From: Ophiocordyceps camponoti-saundersi (nom. inval.) | Lineage: Eukaryota; Ascomycota; Sordariomycetes; Hypocreales; Ophiocordycipitaceae | Direction: 5' to 3' | DNA: 64,000 nucleotides | Assembly: GCA_003339415.1 (NCBI GenBank) | Contig: PDHQ01000034.1 | Coordinates: forward strand, 168,562-232,561 | Shown: positions 44,725 through 57,769 of the stretch, in pieces | Position numbering within the stretch: position 1 is the first letter of the stretch | How the letters are laid out: each line of letters opens with the position of its first letter | The notes under the pieces: model-generated | Told to the model about the DNA's origin: nothing | Seen by the model: the letters and a program-made list of their open reading frames with translations, nothing else | The model's database searches: none | Program-made: the position numbers and the translations under genes

Positions 44725-45728
44725 GCTGCTATGAACCGCTATCAGAGAAACGTACAAGACTGGGGTGCCATGATGATGGCAAGTCGTGGCCGTGAGGGGG
44801 CGAGCGCGGGGCCACCAAAGAAGCCACAGTTTCGCGGCTGCTTTTCTTTCGCAGTCGCGATGGCCGAAGGTAGAAGCGAGAGAAATGCGACGGCGCAGCG
44901 CAAGGGAGGTTTGAAGGAGGCGCCGGTAGATGTGCCGGTAGAGGTGCCGGTAGAGGGGCCGGAATGGTAAGACAGAAAGAGACTGATGAAGGAAGACGGA
45001 GGAGGGGCGGGTGATGGACAGGCTAGTGGGTAGGCGACCTCCCAAGGGTGCAGCGAGGCTGCGATGCCTCGATTGGCGCGCTTCTCCAAAAACGTGGTGG
45101 TTTCTTGGCTTTTCACTCTCACCTTGCTCTAGTAGTACATACCTCTCGTCCTCTCCAAGGGGGGGGAGATAGTATGTACATTGACGCTGGATGGGGCTTG
45201 GTAGTCTCTCTGCGGGACATACTAGGCAAGGGACCCGACTCACTAACGTCCCGAGGTATCGTCGTAAGCACCCCCCAGCCTTGCGTCTCACTGACAGCGT
45301 GAGGCTCAAATGACCCGATGATGCCGTTTCTTATCACGTGATGACGATGGTGAAGTGAGAGAAAGCCCTTCCAGGAGCATCGTTCGAGGACTTTGCAGTC
45401 ACAAGTCATAAAAGGCACAATGCGAATTACAATGACTGATATGGACAGATCAGTATATACGTGTAAAAGAACCAAGAGGTCGAGTTTCTAGACATGACCG
45501 GCACGTACGGGCTGCAAAGTACACAGAGCCGCAAGATCCGAGAGTAGTACCTACAGATACACCAGGCCACCGCCTGCACATGATGTACCACTCCACACCT
45601 ACCCCTGGTCGCGATACTTGTTCTCTTTGCGCGCGTCACCTCGAGATTTTTTGCCCGACAGCGGAAAAATCAAGAGCATCTTCCCCATCTCTCCTCCTCC
45701 TCCTTCCGCCCTCAAGCAAACCGTCGCC
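44725..45728. promoter_or_regulatory. Divergent region between the INO80F-like and CCT8 genes
   Basis: 1,004 bp. It contains a 12-bp tandem repeat (GGTAGAGGTGCC units) at about 44,928-44,962, a CACGTG box at 45,335-45,340, and CT-rich DNA before the CCT8 start. On both strands open frames are present but I recognise none. Confidence 0.5.
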
Positions 45729-47621
45729 ATGTCGCTGAACATTCCCAACGCGCCAAACGCCGGCTTGTTCAAGCAGGGCTATAACAAGTAAGCCTCATCT
45801 CAGGGGTCGTCCTGCTATGAAGGAACTGTAGGAGAAGAGAGAAGAAAAAAACCCCCCCCTCTAACCTCCAAGCCCTCCAGCTACGATGCCGAAGACGGCG
45901 CGGTTCTTCGCAACATCGACGCCTGTCGCGCCATCGCTTCGACGGTTCAGACCTCTCTCGGACCGTACGGGAGGAACAAGATCGTCATCAATCATCTGCA
46001 AAAGATGATACTGACCTCGGACGCCGCCACCATCCTCCGCGAGCTCGACGTCGTCCATCCGGCCGCCAAGCTTCTCGTCATGGCCAGCCAGCAGCAGGAG
46101 TCGGAGATGGGAGACGCCACGAACCTCGTCATAGTCCTGGCCGGGGAGCTGCTGCGGAAAGCAGAGGACTTGCTACGGATGGGTCTGCGTACGTCGGATA
46201 TCGTCTCCGGTTACGAAAAGGCTCAGAAGATGGCGCTCGATGGGTTGGAGAAGCTGGTCGTCGACAAGGTAGGGGACTTGCGTAAGCAGGACGAGCTCGC
46301 AAAGGCTATCCGTACCGTCGTCGCCAGCAAGCATAACGGAAGCGAGGACCTTCTCGCCGATCTCGTCGCCGAGGCCGTACTGGCCGTGATGCCCAAGAAT
46401 GCGACTCTGTTCAACGTAGACAACGTCCGCGTCGTCAAGATCATGGGAGGAAGTCTGGATCAGAGCAGAGTCGTCCGAGGCATGGTCTTTGGAAAGGAAC
46501 CCGACGGGTCCGTCAAAAAGGCCCGCAACGCAAAGGTAGCCGTCTTCACCTGTCCCATCGACACGAGCCAGACGGAGACAAAGGGCACCGTCCTGCTGCA
46601 CAACGCAAAGGAGATGATGGACTTTACCAAGGGCGAAGAGACCCAGATAGAGGCCGCCGTCAAGGGACTGCACGACGCCGGCCTCCGCGTCGTCATCTGC
46701 GGCGATCGCATCGGCGACCTGGCCATGCACTACCTCAACCGCTTCGGCATCCTCGCCATCAAGATCCTCAGCAAGTTCGAACTCCGCAGGGCCTGCCGCG
46801 TCGTCGGCGCCACGCCCCTCGCCCGCCTAGGCGCCCCGATGCCGGACGAAATGGGCTCCATCGACGTGGTGGAGACGGTAGAAATCGGCGGAGACCGCGT
46901 CACCGTCTTCCGCCAAGAAGGCGAATCCACCACCCGCACCGCCACCCTCGTCCTCCGCGGCGCGACGCAGAACCACCTGGACGACGTGGAAAGGGCGGTC
47001 GACGACGGCGTCAACGTCGTCAAGGCCATCACCCGGGACCCCCGCCTCGTGCCCGGTGCCGGAGCGACGGAGATCCAACTGAGCGCCAGGATCCAGGCCC
47101 TGGCCGACAAGACGGCCGGTCTGAGCCAGTACGCCATCAAAAAGTACGGCGAGGCCTTTGAGGTCATCCCCCGGACCCTGGCGGAGAGCTGCGGCCTGGA
47201 CGCCACCGAGGTCGTCAGCAGCCTCTACGCCGCCCATCACAAGGGCGACAACGCCTGCGCCGGAGTAGACGTGGAGAACAACGACGAGTCGGGCACCCTC
47301 GATGCCACCGACGAGGGTATCCTCGACCTCCTCGCCCCCAAGCAGTGGGCCATCAGGCTCGCCACCGAGGCCGCCCGCACCGTCCTCTCCGTCGACCAGA
47401 TTATTGTCGCCCGACAAGCCGGCGGGCCGAAGCCACCTGGGCCCAATCCTGTAAGCTGACTCCTCCTCTCTCTCTCCCTGTCCCTGTCTCTGTCTCTGTC
47501 TCTGTCTCTTTCTCTTACACACACACCCTCCCCTTTCGTCACATCCATTCACTTCTTTCTCCACCCCACTCGGGCCTGCTAACAAGTAACAACCAACTCG
47601 CAGAACTGGGACGAGGATTAA
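45729..47621 (+). CDS. CCT8: Chaperonin TRiC/CCT subunit theta
   Basis: Three exons, 45729-45787, 45881-47450 and 47604-47621, give 548 residues, the expected length. CCT8 is one of eight subunits of the cytosolic chaperonin that folds actin, tubulin and WD40 proteins. The N-terminus MSLNIPNAPNAGLFKQGYN is theta-specific. ATP-site motifs are present (TSLGPYGRNKIVIN; the GDAT block at EMGDATNLVIVLAGELL), as are the apical domain and the C-terminal VPGAGATEIQLSARI. The last exon encodes only five residues, NWDED. The second intron (153 nt) contains a TGTCTC repeat. Divergent from the INO80F-like gene. Confidence 0.97.
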
Positions 47622-48475
47622 AAAAAACGGAGAACTTTGGCGGTGTAAAGAAAGAGAGAGAGAGAGAGAGAGAGAGGGGGGTCATAACTCCCCCGGCGCC
47701 ACGCCCGGTGAAGGAAACGAGCTTGATACCCCCCACGGGAGCTTTACCACCGTCTCGCCAGGGTGAGGATGTCGACACTATGTATCCGTACAGGCAAATC
47801 TCAACGCCTGACTTTACTACAACTGTACTTAAAAAGAAAGCCATGAACCCATAAAGTCATCCAAAAAGACAAACATTCATCCAATAATCACTCAAGTAGA
47901 AACCGATAGTAGACGTGTCACAAGTCATATAGTGTAAAACTAAAGAGAAAAACATCCATCGTGTGGATATCATCTACATGGGAAGTCTGACCTTGAAAGA
48001 CGAAAGAAAAAAACCTATGAGCAAGGTGAAAAAAAAAAGACCGTAAAAAGGAAAGAGAATATAGCGAAGGACAAGACACGTGGAAACCCGCTTATAAACC
48101 TGCCCCCCTGACTCTTTTGCCAGAGGGGATATGTTAATTAATAACGTGAATAGATAAGTAAAGAGAGGAAGAGAGAAGAAGAAGAAGAAGAAGAAGAAGA
48201 AGAGAATACAAAGGGAAGATATCACAGATGAGAAGTGGCAACAGCCCATCCACCGCTATATTCCCCGTCACCCTCGTCGTAAAAACAGCTTTTTCAGAAA
48301 CGCACAAGATATGAAGAGATAAAGGGAAAAGGGGGGAGTCGTGAAGGCGTCAAGGGGGGAACATTTACCCCAAGCGAACGGGTATCGCTGAACAGAAATG
48401 GCAACCACAAAAGTCAAAGGGAAAACGTGAAAGACACCGCCAATAAGAAAAAAAAAAGGAATCCACAGTCCGTCG
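47622..48475. other. Intergenic between convergent CCT8 and Far1-like genes
   Basis: 854 bp. (GA)n at 47,655-47,684, TATCCGTA octamer at 47,783-47,790, and an (AAG)n tract at 48,174-48,203. Probably the two 3' UTRs; no gene seen. Confidence 0.5.
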
Positions 48476-51400
48476 TCAAGCCTCCTGAATGATGCCTCCC
48501 TCGCCGCCGCCCTCCTCGCGCCACTCACGGCTCTTGTCGGCAAGCCGCTTGATGCCGCTCACGCGTCCGGCCCAGAGGCTCTCGACAGGCGAGCGGAAGG
48601 TCAACGCCCGCTGCGAGCTGATGACGCCGATGGCCTGCAGCACCGCCTTACGGCTGTCGCGCCCGAACTGTGCCGGGTGGTGTAGCCACTCGAGACTGCT
48701 CTCCAGCTCCGCGTCCAGGGCCGCCACGGTGACCTGGTCGATGCTCGTACCGAGGCCGAAGCCGTCGTTAGACCGGCTGTGGGCGAGACGCGGAGCCGAA
48801 AAGGCGTTGCCGCTGCCGCCGCCGGACGATGAGTTGGACGTAGGGGGTGATGGGCTTTGCTTTCGATCCGGCGTTCCGGCATGAGGCGTCACGTCGCCGG
48901 TCATGTGCGGCGTCGTAGGAACCGATTTGCTGCTGCTGCTGCTGCCTCCGGTAGGGGGCGGGGGAACGGGGGGGAGGCTACCCTTGCCGAGGCCCTTGAG
49001 GATGGACCGCGTCTCGTTGAGCAGCGTGTGGGCGCGATCATGCCGACCTTGGCCGACCAGCGTCAGAGCCCGGGTCAGCATGTCGGACGTCAGCAGCTCC
49101 ATCCGACGCTGCACGATGTGAAAGTCCGGTGGGATCGGCTGAGCGCTCCCCCACGGCTTCTTCTGCCGACCGTCGGACGGCAGCATCGTCACGGCCAGCA
49201 ACGACGGCCGCGGCATGTGGGTCACGGTGCCGTCGCGAAGAATATCGCCCCAGCTGAGGTCGGCCTGAATCAGGGGCACCTCCTCGACCGACTCGCGGCG
49301 CTCGGCCTCGTTATCGACCGAGCCGCCGAGGGCCTCGAGCCCGGACACGATGTTGTCCCACGGGTCCTGCGGTAGCTGCTCAGGAGACACGCTGTCGGGG
49401 GTGATGACCAACTGCACCAGCACGTCGCGCTTGTCGCCGAATCGCAGGTCGCCCAGGTTCGCCTCGGCGTCGCGGCCCGTTGCGCGTTTCGTGATCTGCA
49501 GAGCGCCGCTGATCTTGTGAAACTTGGCCGGCGATCCCTCGGGAAGCTTGAGCTTGAGCTTCGCGTTCTGGTGCGACAGCGTCTGCATGCCGCCCAGGCA
49601 GCCGGCAAGGCACTCGCGCAACATCCACCAGTCCTTGACGTACGTGTACGAGGCCTTGGTCCGCGTCGACAGCTCGATCATGGTATCAGGCTTGTGCGTC
49701 ATGCCGAGGCCAAAGGAGTGGATGGTGATCTTAGCCGCCTCGGCGCGGGAGACGACAAAGTCGACCGACTCGGTGTCGGCCGTAGACGCGTCGCTAATGA
49801 GCATGATGGTGCCGATGGGGTTGGCGTGCCTGCGCTGCATGAGCTGGTCCATGGCCACGTTGGCGCCCTCGACCAGGTCAGCGCGGTAGCTCTTGTGGCC
49901 CACGGGCTTGATGGACGCCAGGACGCTGGGCCAGTTGTTGAAAGACTTGGTCATCATGCCCATGACGGAGGCGGCGCCGCTGGCCGAGCCAAAGGTGACG
50001 ATGCTCATACGGTCGCGCTCGCCGAGGTTGCCAACCATGAACTTGAGGGCGTCGCGCACCAGGTTGATCTTGACGCCATGCATCGACGACGAGATGGGCA
50101 CGACGACGACCACGTCGATGGGTACGTGCATCGGTCTGCCCAGCCGTGGGCTCCTAGCGTTGAATGACGTGTATTCAGTGGGCGCAGTAGTCGCAGACTT
50201 GGGACCCCACGAGGATGCTGCCGACGAGACCCTTTGGGGCCGCGAGCGGTGCCAATCGATCTCGTCGTCCGTCTCCGACATGTCGCCATGGTCGTATTCC
50301 GGAACGCGGACCGGGGAGTCCTCGGTCGTGATGAGGTCCAAGAGCGCCTGGTTCCAAAGCTTAAGCTGGTTGCGGTTGTCGAATCTCAGGTGGAACTGAG
50401 GGAGGTCGCCGGCGGACAGGGACAGGGTCAGGAGGTTCTCGTCGACGGTGCCGGTCTCGACCACCTCGTTTAGGTGCCTCTTGATGAGGATGGAGCCCTT
50501 TAGTGTGCAGCGGGTCGAAGCGCTCTGAGGGGCTCCACCGTCGTCCCACCGAGCCGGCAGCTTCTTCTCCTTGACGCAGATGAGCATCTCGGCGAAGAGG
50601 TAACATTCCAGGACCTGCCAGGAAACCTTGTTCTTGCCGACTCTGAGCGTGCCATACAGGCGTAGGGGGCCGAAACTGGGACACGTCAACACCCACACAG
50701 GAGGGACGAGAGGGAGGACGAGGCGCCTTACCTGTCAAAGTCCAGGCCGTGCCAGTTGTCGACGCGGTTCCGCAGGTTATCCGCCATCTCTTCGAGCACT
50801 TCGGCAGACTCGTACGGGTACAGGCGGGCGGGCGTAACGGCAGCCGACCGCGAGGAGGCCTCGTCCATGCGGGCGCCCAGCGACGACAGCTGCAACGGCT
50901 GGATGCCGATGTCCTCGAGGTCTGGGGTCCACTTGTTATCGGCCACCTCGACAGTGATGAGGCAGGTGAGCGTCTGCTGGTGGCGGGATTTGTTGATGGT
51001 CGGGAATTCGGATCGAACCGTAACGGTCGGAGGCGGGACGGGATTGCGGGAAATGGCGCGGGGGCTGCTTGGAGTCGTCTCCATGGCCTGGAGATCGTAG
51101 TCGTGACGGCGTGGCAGGCCGCTCTGAGCCGTCTCGGGGTAGCCACTCGAGGAGGCGATGCCGGTAGCCTCGCTGTCGCTGCGCGCATGTCTCGAAGAGC
51201 CGTAACGTTCGGACGGAGCAGGCTCACGGTTGAAGCCGCCGCCGGTCCTCATCTCCTTCGGAATGCCCGTCGGCAGGGCCGGGAGATTTTTCTGGGAGCT
51301 GCCGATGCTCCTCATCGTCTGGGTGTCCCAAGTAGGGGTAGGCGTGTTGGTGGAACGAGAATCGCTACCGGCGGAGCGCATCAAGTTGCTAATTTTGTCT

Positions 51401-52162
51401 GCCGGGGCGATGGTCAGCAGACGGGTCGAAGAGGAGAAACCCAAGGCAACAGAGGGGAAGACGGACTGATGTCGATGACATTGCCACCACGGCTGGTGTC
51501 CAGATGCAGCGGAGCATCGCAGGTAGGACAGTGATGGGCGTCGACTTCGCGAATGAATTCGTAGAAACAGGCCTCGTGTGAGACGTGTGAGCAGGAGAAC
51601 TGGAGGATGCGCTCGCCCTGCAGAGTATGCTCGAGGGGTTCCTCGCAACAGGCGCATTCACTGCCGACGAAGGTCCTCTCGCGGCGATGGCGAGCGCGCT
51701 CAACGGTGCTCGCCATGACGTTGTTGTCGATGCCGCCAACTCTCCTCAGGGCGGTACCAAAGACTAGTGATGATGCTGAGCTTGCAAAGGAGTCACGGCG
51801 TAGGGGGAAGTCGTCTGAGTATATGCTGCCTGGGAAGAGGGTATCAAGAAGTTGTCAGCGGGAGCGGGATGGACGACAGGTGAAGGGTCGGAGATATGAG
51901 ACGGTCAGGAAAGCGGCAACAAGTGAAACAAAGGCGAAGCTTGCGTGAGGCTCGGACTCGGCTCTGCGCGACGACAAGCTCTCAAGGGGAACCTACCCTT
52001 CTCGAGAAAGACGGACTGGTTGACCAGGGGCCTCGAACGAGGGCCACCCTGGGGATTGCCGACGATTAGGCTCAAGTCCGTCGGGCCCTTCTTGGGATCG
52101 GAGGGGGGCGGGCCCGCGTCGCCGATGCGCTGCCGCTGGCTTCGTCGAGCGCGACTAAACAT
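48476..52162 (-). CDS. RING-PH-VWA scaffold protein, Far1/Ste5-like architecture
   Basis: Four exons, 52162-51997, 51829-51467, 51398-50732 and 50675-48476 (introns 167, 68 and 56 nt), give 1,131 residues. A RING finger lies at about 114-159 (CACCEEPLEH; CSHVSHEACFYEFI; HCPTCDAP). Near residues 400-515 there is a PH-like domain (RLYGTLRVGKNKVSWQVLEC; FHLRFDNRNQLKLWNQALLD). A VWA domain follows at about 575-770 (MHVPIDVVVVVPISSSMHG; GTIMLISDASTADTESVDF). The tail is Ser/Pro-rich and helical. RING, PH and VWA in this order characterise the yeast pheromone-pathway scaffolds Ste5 and Far1. The VWA metal site is degenerate (PISSS where DxSxS is usual). I infer a signalling scaffold; a ubiquitin-ligase role is the alternative. 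Confidence 0.75.
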
Positions 52163-52318
52163 GGAGAAGAATATCAAATTAAGGAGGGGGGGGGGGGGTC
52201 TCTCAGAGAGAGAGAAATTTGAGAGGGGGGGGGGGGGGGGGGGGGCGGGGGTCTGTGGGCCGGTGTCTGGGGGGGGGTGGGGGGGAATTGACGGGGGGGG
52301 CTCTATGGGTGGGGGGGT

Positions 52319-52380
<62 letters not shown>
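52319..52380 (+). repeat. 62-base poly-G run
   Basis: Uninterrupted G after TGG; further G-rich DNA lies on its left (52,180-52,318). Confidence 0.95.
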
Positions 52381-52381
<1 letters not shown>

Positions 52382-52690
52382 GTGTGTCTGTGGTCTGTGT
52401 GTCTGTGTCTGTGTGTGTGTGTGGTGGATTTGTCTGTGTGGTCTCTATGTGTGTGTGTGTGTGTGTGTGAGGGGCGCAGCAGTCAAGCGAAAAAGCGGTT
52501 CCTGGCTACTAGGTAGAGTAAGAGGCAGAACAGAGACAGAGAGACAGAGAGGTAGGGTATGTGTAGACTTCGCGGAGAGGGAGGGAGGGGGGGGGGGGGG
52601 GGGGGGGAAGGCCGAGGCCCAAAACCCATGCGACGGAAAGCGGGGGAGGAGAAAGGGGGGGAGGAAAAGGCGGGGGGGGGGGGGGGGGGG

Positions 52691-52691
<1 letters not shown>

Positions 52692-52766
<75 letters not shown>
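52692..52766 (+). repeat. 75-base poly-G run
   Basis: Uninterrupted G preceded by more G-rich DNA from about 52,586. Confidence 0.95.
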
Positions 52767-52767
<1 letters not shown>

Positions 52768-53873
52768 GGTAGGTTTGTGGATCGAATCCGTTTCGACGAT
52801 AGCCGGGAAAGGAAGAAGGAGAGAAGGAAAAAGACTGCGGATGAAGCGTCAAAAGAGGTGTTGACGTCGGATGATGTGGGAAAAAGGAGAAAAGGTAGCA
52901 GCAGAGAAAGAGAGACAGAGAGAAAAAAAAAATGAACAAGGAGCAGAAGCTGAGGTCGGACGGTCGGTCAGTCGGACAGACGGACAGACGGGCGCGCGGC
53001 TTAGGGATGACAGCCAGCAGCAAGCCCAGCCCCAAGGCCCAGAGCGCTGGATCGCAAGGGAGCTGACAGCGTTGGCCAGCACTGCCCGCCTGTGACGTAG
53101 CACTGTACGGGAACTGGGAGTGCCCGCCCGAGGCCCACTGCGGCGGACGGTCCAGGGCCAGGTTTGTGGTCCCCTTTTTTCCCTCTCTCTGTCTCTCTCT
53201 TACTCGGATGAAGTCAAGGGTGTATCTAGAAAGTGGCATCACTATCCGTACAGTCTGTATGTATCAGTATCACTTACATACCTACATATATGTAGGTATT
53301 GAGGAAGGTGTCTACGCAGGGGCAAGGGGGAGGATTTGTCGCCTTGCTTAGAGGGGGGAAGAGAGAGAAAAGATGAGAATCAAGAAATGAAAGAAGTCAT
53401 CGCCACTCGTCCATCGACTCTCTGTCATCTCTCTCTCTCTCTCTCCGCCTCTCTATCTACACACACACATATGTACATACATTCAGCAAGCACACTCTCT
53501 TACTCACTCACACTCACTCGCTCACTCACACACTCACTCACACACTCTCTCGACATCAGTTGGCCCAAGCTCTCCTCATAGGCTCACTCACACAGTGGTC
53601 TCGCCCCCCCTCCCCCTCCCTCTTCTCCCCCCCCCCCCCAATATCACGGACAAATAAGAGCCAGCCGATTGGCGCCTCTTCCGATACCTTCCCAAGACGG
53701 CGGCACTGTGAAGACGGACGAAGAAGACCCTACCTCCCACCTACCTCTCCGCTTCTCTCACCCCTAAATCCTTGTTTGCCGCCGGTTTCTGAAGAAGAAG
53801 AAGAAGAACAAGAACAAGACTAAGACGAAGAAGAAAAGAAGGGTGTACGGATAAGAGAGGAAAGAAGGGGGAG

Positions 53874-53909
<36 letters not shown>

Positions 53910-54232
53910 CCCCATCGTCGGACGGGGACAGACCCTGCATACATATTCGATTTTTTGGATTCTTGTGTGCGTGTGCGTGTCTGTTACTGCCCTTTCTCCT
54001 ATCCGTACTCCTCCGTCAGCGCGGCCAGACTGCAGACGCCGCCGCTCAACGGCGACACCTTACGCTACTCGGCTAGCCGTCAGCTTCTACCCCACCTGAA
54101 ACAGCCATCAAGCATCGGCCATCCCGTTGGCTCCGTCCGTCCGTCCGTCCAGCTTGCCCTTGGCAGCCTTTTTCATGCAACTGGGCCTGAGCGTTTGCAA
54201 AATGCAAGCTTTCCGGGCTGAGTTGTCCTCAT

Positions 54233-54300
54233 CTTCCTCCTCCTCCTCCTCCTCCTCCTCCTCCTCCTCCTCCTCCTCCTCCTCCACCACCACCACCACC
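54233..54300 (+). repeat. (TCC)n followed by (ACC)n microsatellite
   Basis: About 17 TCC units, then five CAC/ACC units. Visible directly. Confidence 0.95.
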
Positions 54301-56836
54301 TCACCCTCCTCCCCTCATCAGCCCTTCGAACGTAACTCACATATCCGTGTTCGCAAACAAGGCCGCAATCGTTTGTTGCCATGTATGTATGTAGTTTGAA
54401 GATTCGGCTCATCTTAACCTCATTCCCCGAGTTCTTGTTTCTATTTTCTTTTCCCCTCTCCCCTCCCCCCCCCTCTCATCCTCCTTCTCGCTCCTCTTCC
54501 GCCCCCCCGCCCTTGCTTGGCCCAATCTGCAGGCGGGCACGGACGGTGACGCAAGGTGCGATACCCACGTGCATGTATGTATGTAGGTAGGTAGCCACGA
54601 GGCGCCATCCATCCATGATCCCCAGTCGGCTCGCTTGCCACCGTCACGTAACAGCAGTGGGCTTTAAGATTACAATAGCACATTGCATGTTATAGGGGTA
54701 CGAACATTATGAATTTACAACGTAAAGATTATTCGTGCATATACATATGTATGCAGTATCCGTGGTAGGGGCTGAAAGGCGGCAAGTGGGTGTCTTCAGC
54801 CTCAACTTGCTCCTAACGAACATATACGGATATGTACATATGTATGTATGTACGGATATCGTCACAAATAGAAACTGCTTGTGCAGTGTGTTGACAGTAT
54901 GTATGTATGTACATACGTTTTATTTTCGAATGACTTCCTGTCCGTATGTAGGCTGTAGGTAGCAAAGGCCACGTCCATGTATGTGTATGCACATAATACG
55001 GACTTGTATGTATGTATGTAGGTAGGTCTGTCACGTAGCTGGTCGCCCTCCTTTCACTTCCAACGGCGTCTCCGAGCTGCCTGTCGTTGTCGAGGGACTT
55101 TGGGGGCAGCAATAGAGTTGCCCAGAGGCTGCGTACCTACGAACATACGGATTACACACAATGTACATAGTAAATTGTCCATACAACAAGAGTGATATCT
55201 ACGGATACGTAGTAGGTGGTAGGTAATCCGTAGGTACGGACGAATGCACAGTACGAGCCGACATGACAAAAGAGAAATGGGGAAAAAAAATGTCGAATTC
55301 TCACTCTTTCCAACTGCACTTAGATGACAGCATTCAATCCATCGGCGATTTCTGAAACTTGTCACTGGATTGGCCCTTCAACTCAATACCGAGCTTTGTG
55401 CGAGTCTGCGTTCCAAGCACCGTGCGAAGTATCAAGGCCGTCACTGTCTCTATCTGTCAGGTTAATGGTGTTAATGATAATAAGTGGCTCCATCCATCCC
55501 GTCACGTCTTATTACCACCTCTTACCGACTGCCTACTTGCCTACCTACCTGCCACACCCTGCTCTGCCCTGCCCTTTTCGCCGTATTAGATACTGCAGTT
55601 ATGTAACTGCCCGGATGGGTGTCCGTATAGCCAGGGCACTGGTAGCATGCATAGCCCAACATGACTCTTCATTCTCTTTACTATTGACACCTCAATGCTT
55701 TCCCTCCCACAAGTCACAACGCATTAAATGGCCTGTAACATTGTGCATACCTGTGAAATTCACGCAAGAAAAAAAAAACAGAAAAGATTTGTCATGGCTT
55801 CACTTCCAATGCTTGTTCTTTTTCTGGCTACCTACTTTCGTTCCATCCTTCTGCCTGCCCAAGGCAATCTGTCAAACTCGACAGCACAGACCACATGGTC
55901 TAATAACGGCGGACCATCAGTCAGCACTTTCAGTGAGGCTTCGTCACTGTCCGTGCTCGTCGGTCGAATGTGTACATGTATAGCATTGGCAGCTGACTCA
56001 TGCTTTTCTTTTTTTACTTCTTTCCTCCGGAGTCCGGACTTTCAACTCGGTTCGGACCTTCGGAGTACCTCGAACCGGCTCCGCCTCGGCATCAAATCAA
56101 CGACCGGCCCTCGTCTTCAACTTCCAAATCTCTTTCCATCTCATATCCGTCGTTCAGCCTCTGTCTCGAAAACTCTCTCTCTCTCTCTCTCTTTCTCTAC
56201 GTAAATTCTTCTTCACCTCACTCCACATCTCGACCACACTTCTCATCCCCCCCCCCAACCCCCTTAACTTCTCAAATCTCTTTCGGAATCTGGATTTGCC
56301 GTTGACGCGTGACCAGGATAAACCGTCTCGACCAAGCAAGCTGAACTTGCAACAAGAGACTGTCCACCCACACTTATCCCTGTTCTTCTCTCTCTCTCTC
56401 TCTCTCCTCTCCCTTCCCCGGTTTATCAAGAGATGGGCTTGTCCATGTCGATTCTCGCGTCTTACATACCAACTTACCTTAAACACAAATGCATTACATC
56501 GATGAGCCAATTCCTGCCAAGGTTGGAGGAAACGGACGGTGCCTGAGCTTCGTCGCATCACCAAAATCCTTTTTTTTGGCCCGCCGCGGCCTCTCCCTTC
56601 CCCCGCTCGCGTTTCCAATTGATCCGGCCAATCCCCGTCCGAGAAAAGGAGAGAAAGAGAGGGTTGCATACTGGACGGATAGGGCGAATCGGAGGAGAGT
56701 ATCTCCTTTTGGATTCTTGACACATCAGAGACTGGCATTGCCAAACCTGAACACATCGTGGGGGGGGGGATAAAGAGGGTCATTGTTCATGCATTCAGGC
56801 ACCGAGTACCGAATCGGCGAAGCACGCACACACACA

Positions 56837-56878
<42 letters not shown>

Positions 56879-57769
56879 CACACACAGAGAGAGAGAGAGG
56901 GAGGGAGGAAGAATGAAGCGCGTGCTCATCATAACCAGGCGCCTGCGTTGGTTTCTTCCCCCCATCATCTCATCTCAACCCCCCCCCCCTTTTTTTTTAT
57001 TAGCAATTCCTCTTTGCTATCGTGCGCTCGTCTCTTTCCCTCTTCTCGCAGTCGGCCGACTGGCTATTTCGGGGCGGAGAATTACTGCAACATACATACA
57101 CACATACATACATATGTACACATGTATGCACGTAGAGCAATACTTGGCACACCGCATGGACTGTGTGCTTTACCGAGCTTCTGGAACAGGGCAGCGAGAT
57201 GCGAGATATCGCCTGAGAGAGAAAATGGCTATCACGGTAACCATTTGCCGCGAGTCTCCCGGACCAATCCTATCTCTGCGAGGACATGTCCTTCTCTTCC
57301 GAGCGAGTATGGATGTATGTATGTGTCAGACAAGGAGGAGGCGTGCAAATTGCATTGATTGATGTGCTTACCCTCTCTAAACGGAGGGAATTATCGTTAT
57401 CTTTATATATATAATAAGAACCTTCCGTATCTGCCTTTTTAGCTATAATACCCTTATAAATAAGCCTTTATTCCTATAGCCTATATATTACCCCGGATAT
57501 AGCCCTTTTTCCTAATAGGAATTCCGTTTCCTAGGCTACGGATCTATTACTATAATACTTATACGCCTTAAGGGATAATAAAATATACGCCTAACTTACC
57601 CTTATCTTAGCCCTCTAATATACCCCCGTAAGTACTACGTATATTACCTTCTAAGCTAGGTAAGTAATACCTACTTTCTAGAGGGCTTAATTAAGGTTTC
57701 TTACGATAATTAAAAAAAGTATTAAGGGTAAAATTATAATAAGCTTTATAGATTAGTTTATTTAGCTTA

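Larger units (their letters stand above)
52163..57370. other. 5.2 kb gene-free region dense in simple repeats
   Basis: I found no gene with recognisable coding structure. It holds poly-G tracts near 52.2-52.8 kb, (GT)n, (CA)n at 53,878-53,908, CTCA repeats at 53,500-53,550, (TCC)n at 54,233-54,285, many TATG/TAGG/CATA arrays at 54,560-55,030, and (TC)n tracts at 56,172-56,195, 56,390-56,407 and 56,838-56,872. Seven TATCCGTA/TACGGATA octamers lie between 53,243 and 55,207. The left end is the promoter of the scaffold gene. Confidence 0.5.

Noticed and set aside
52200..52864. Glycine-rich long open frames
   Set aside because: Products of poly-G translation; the bases are homopolymer or assembly noise.
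55324..56204. Overlapping plus-strand frames of 158-219 codons
   Set aside because: Low-complexity, Ser/Leu-rich translations of CT-rich DNA; no recognised motif or splice structure.
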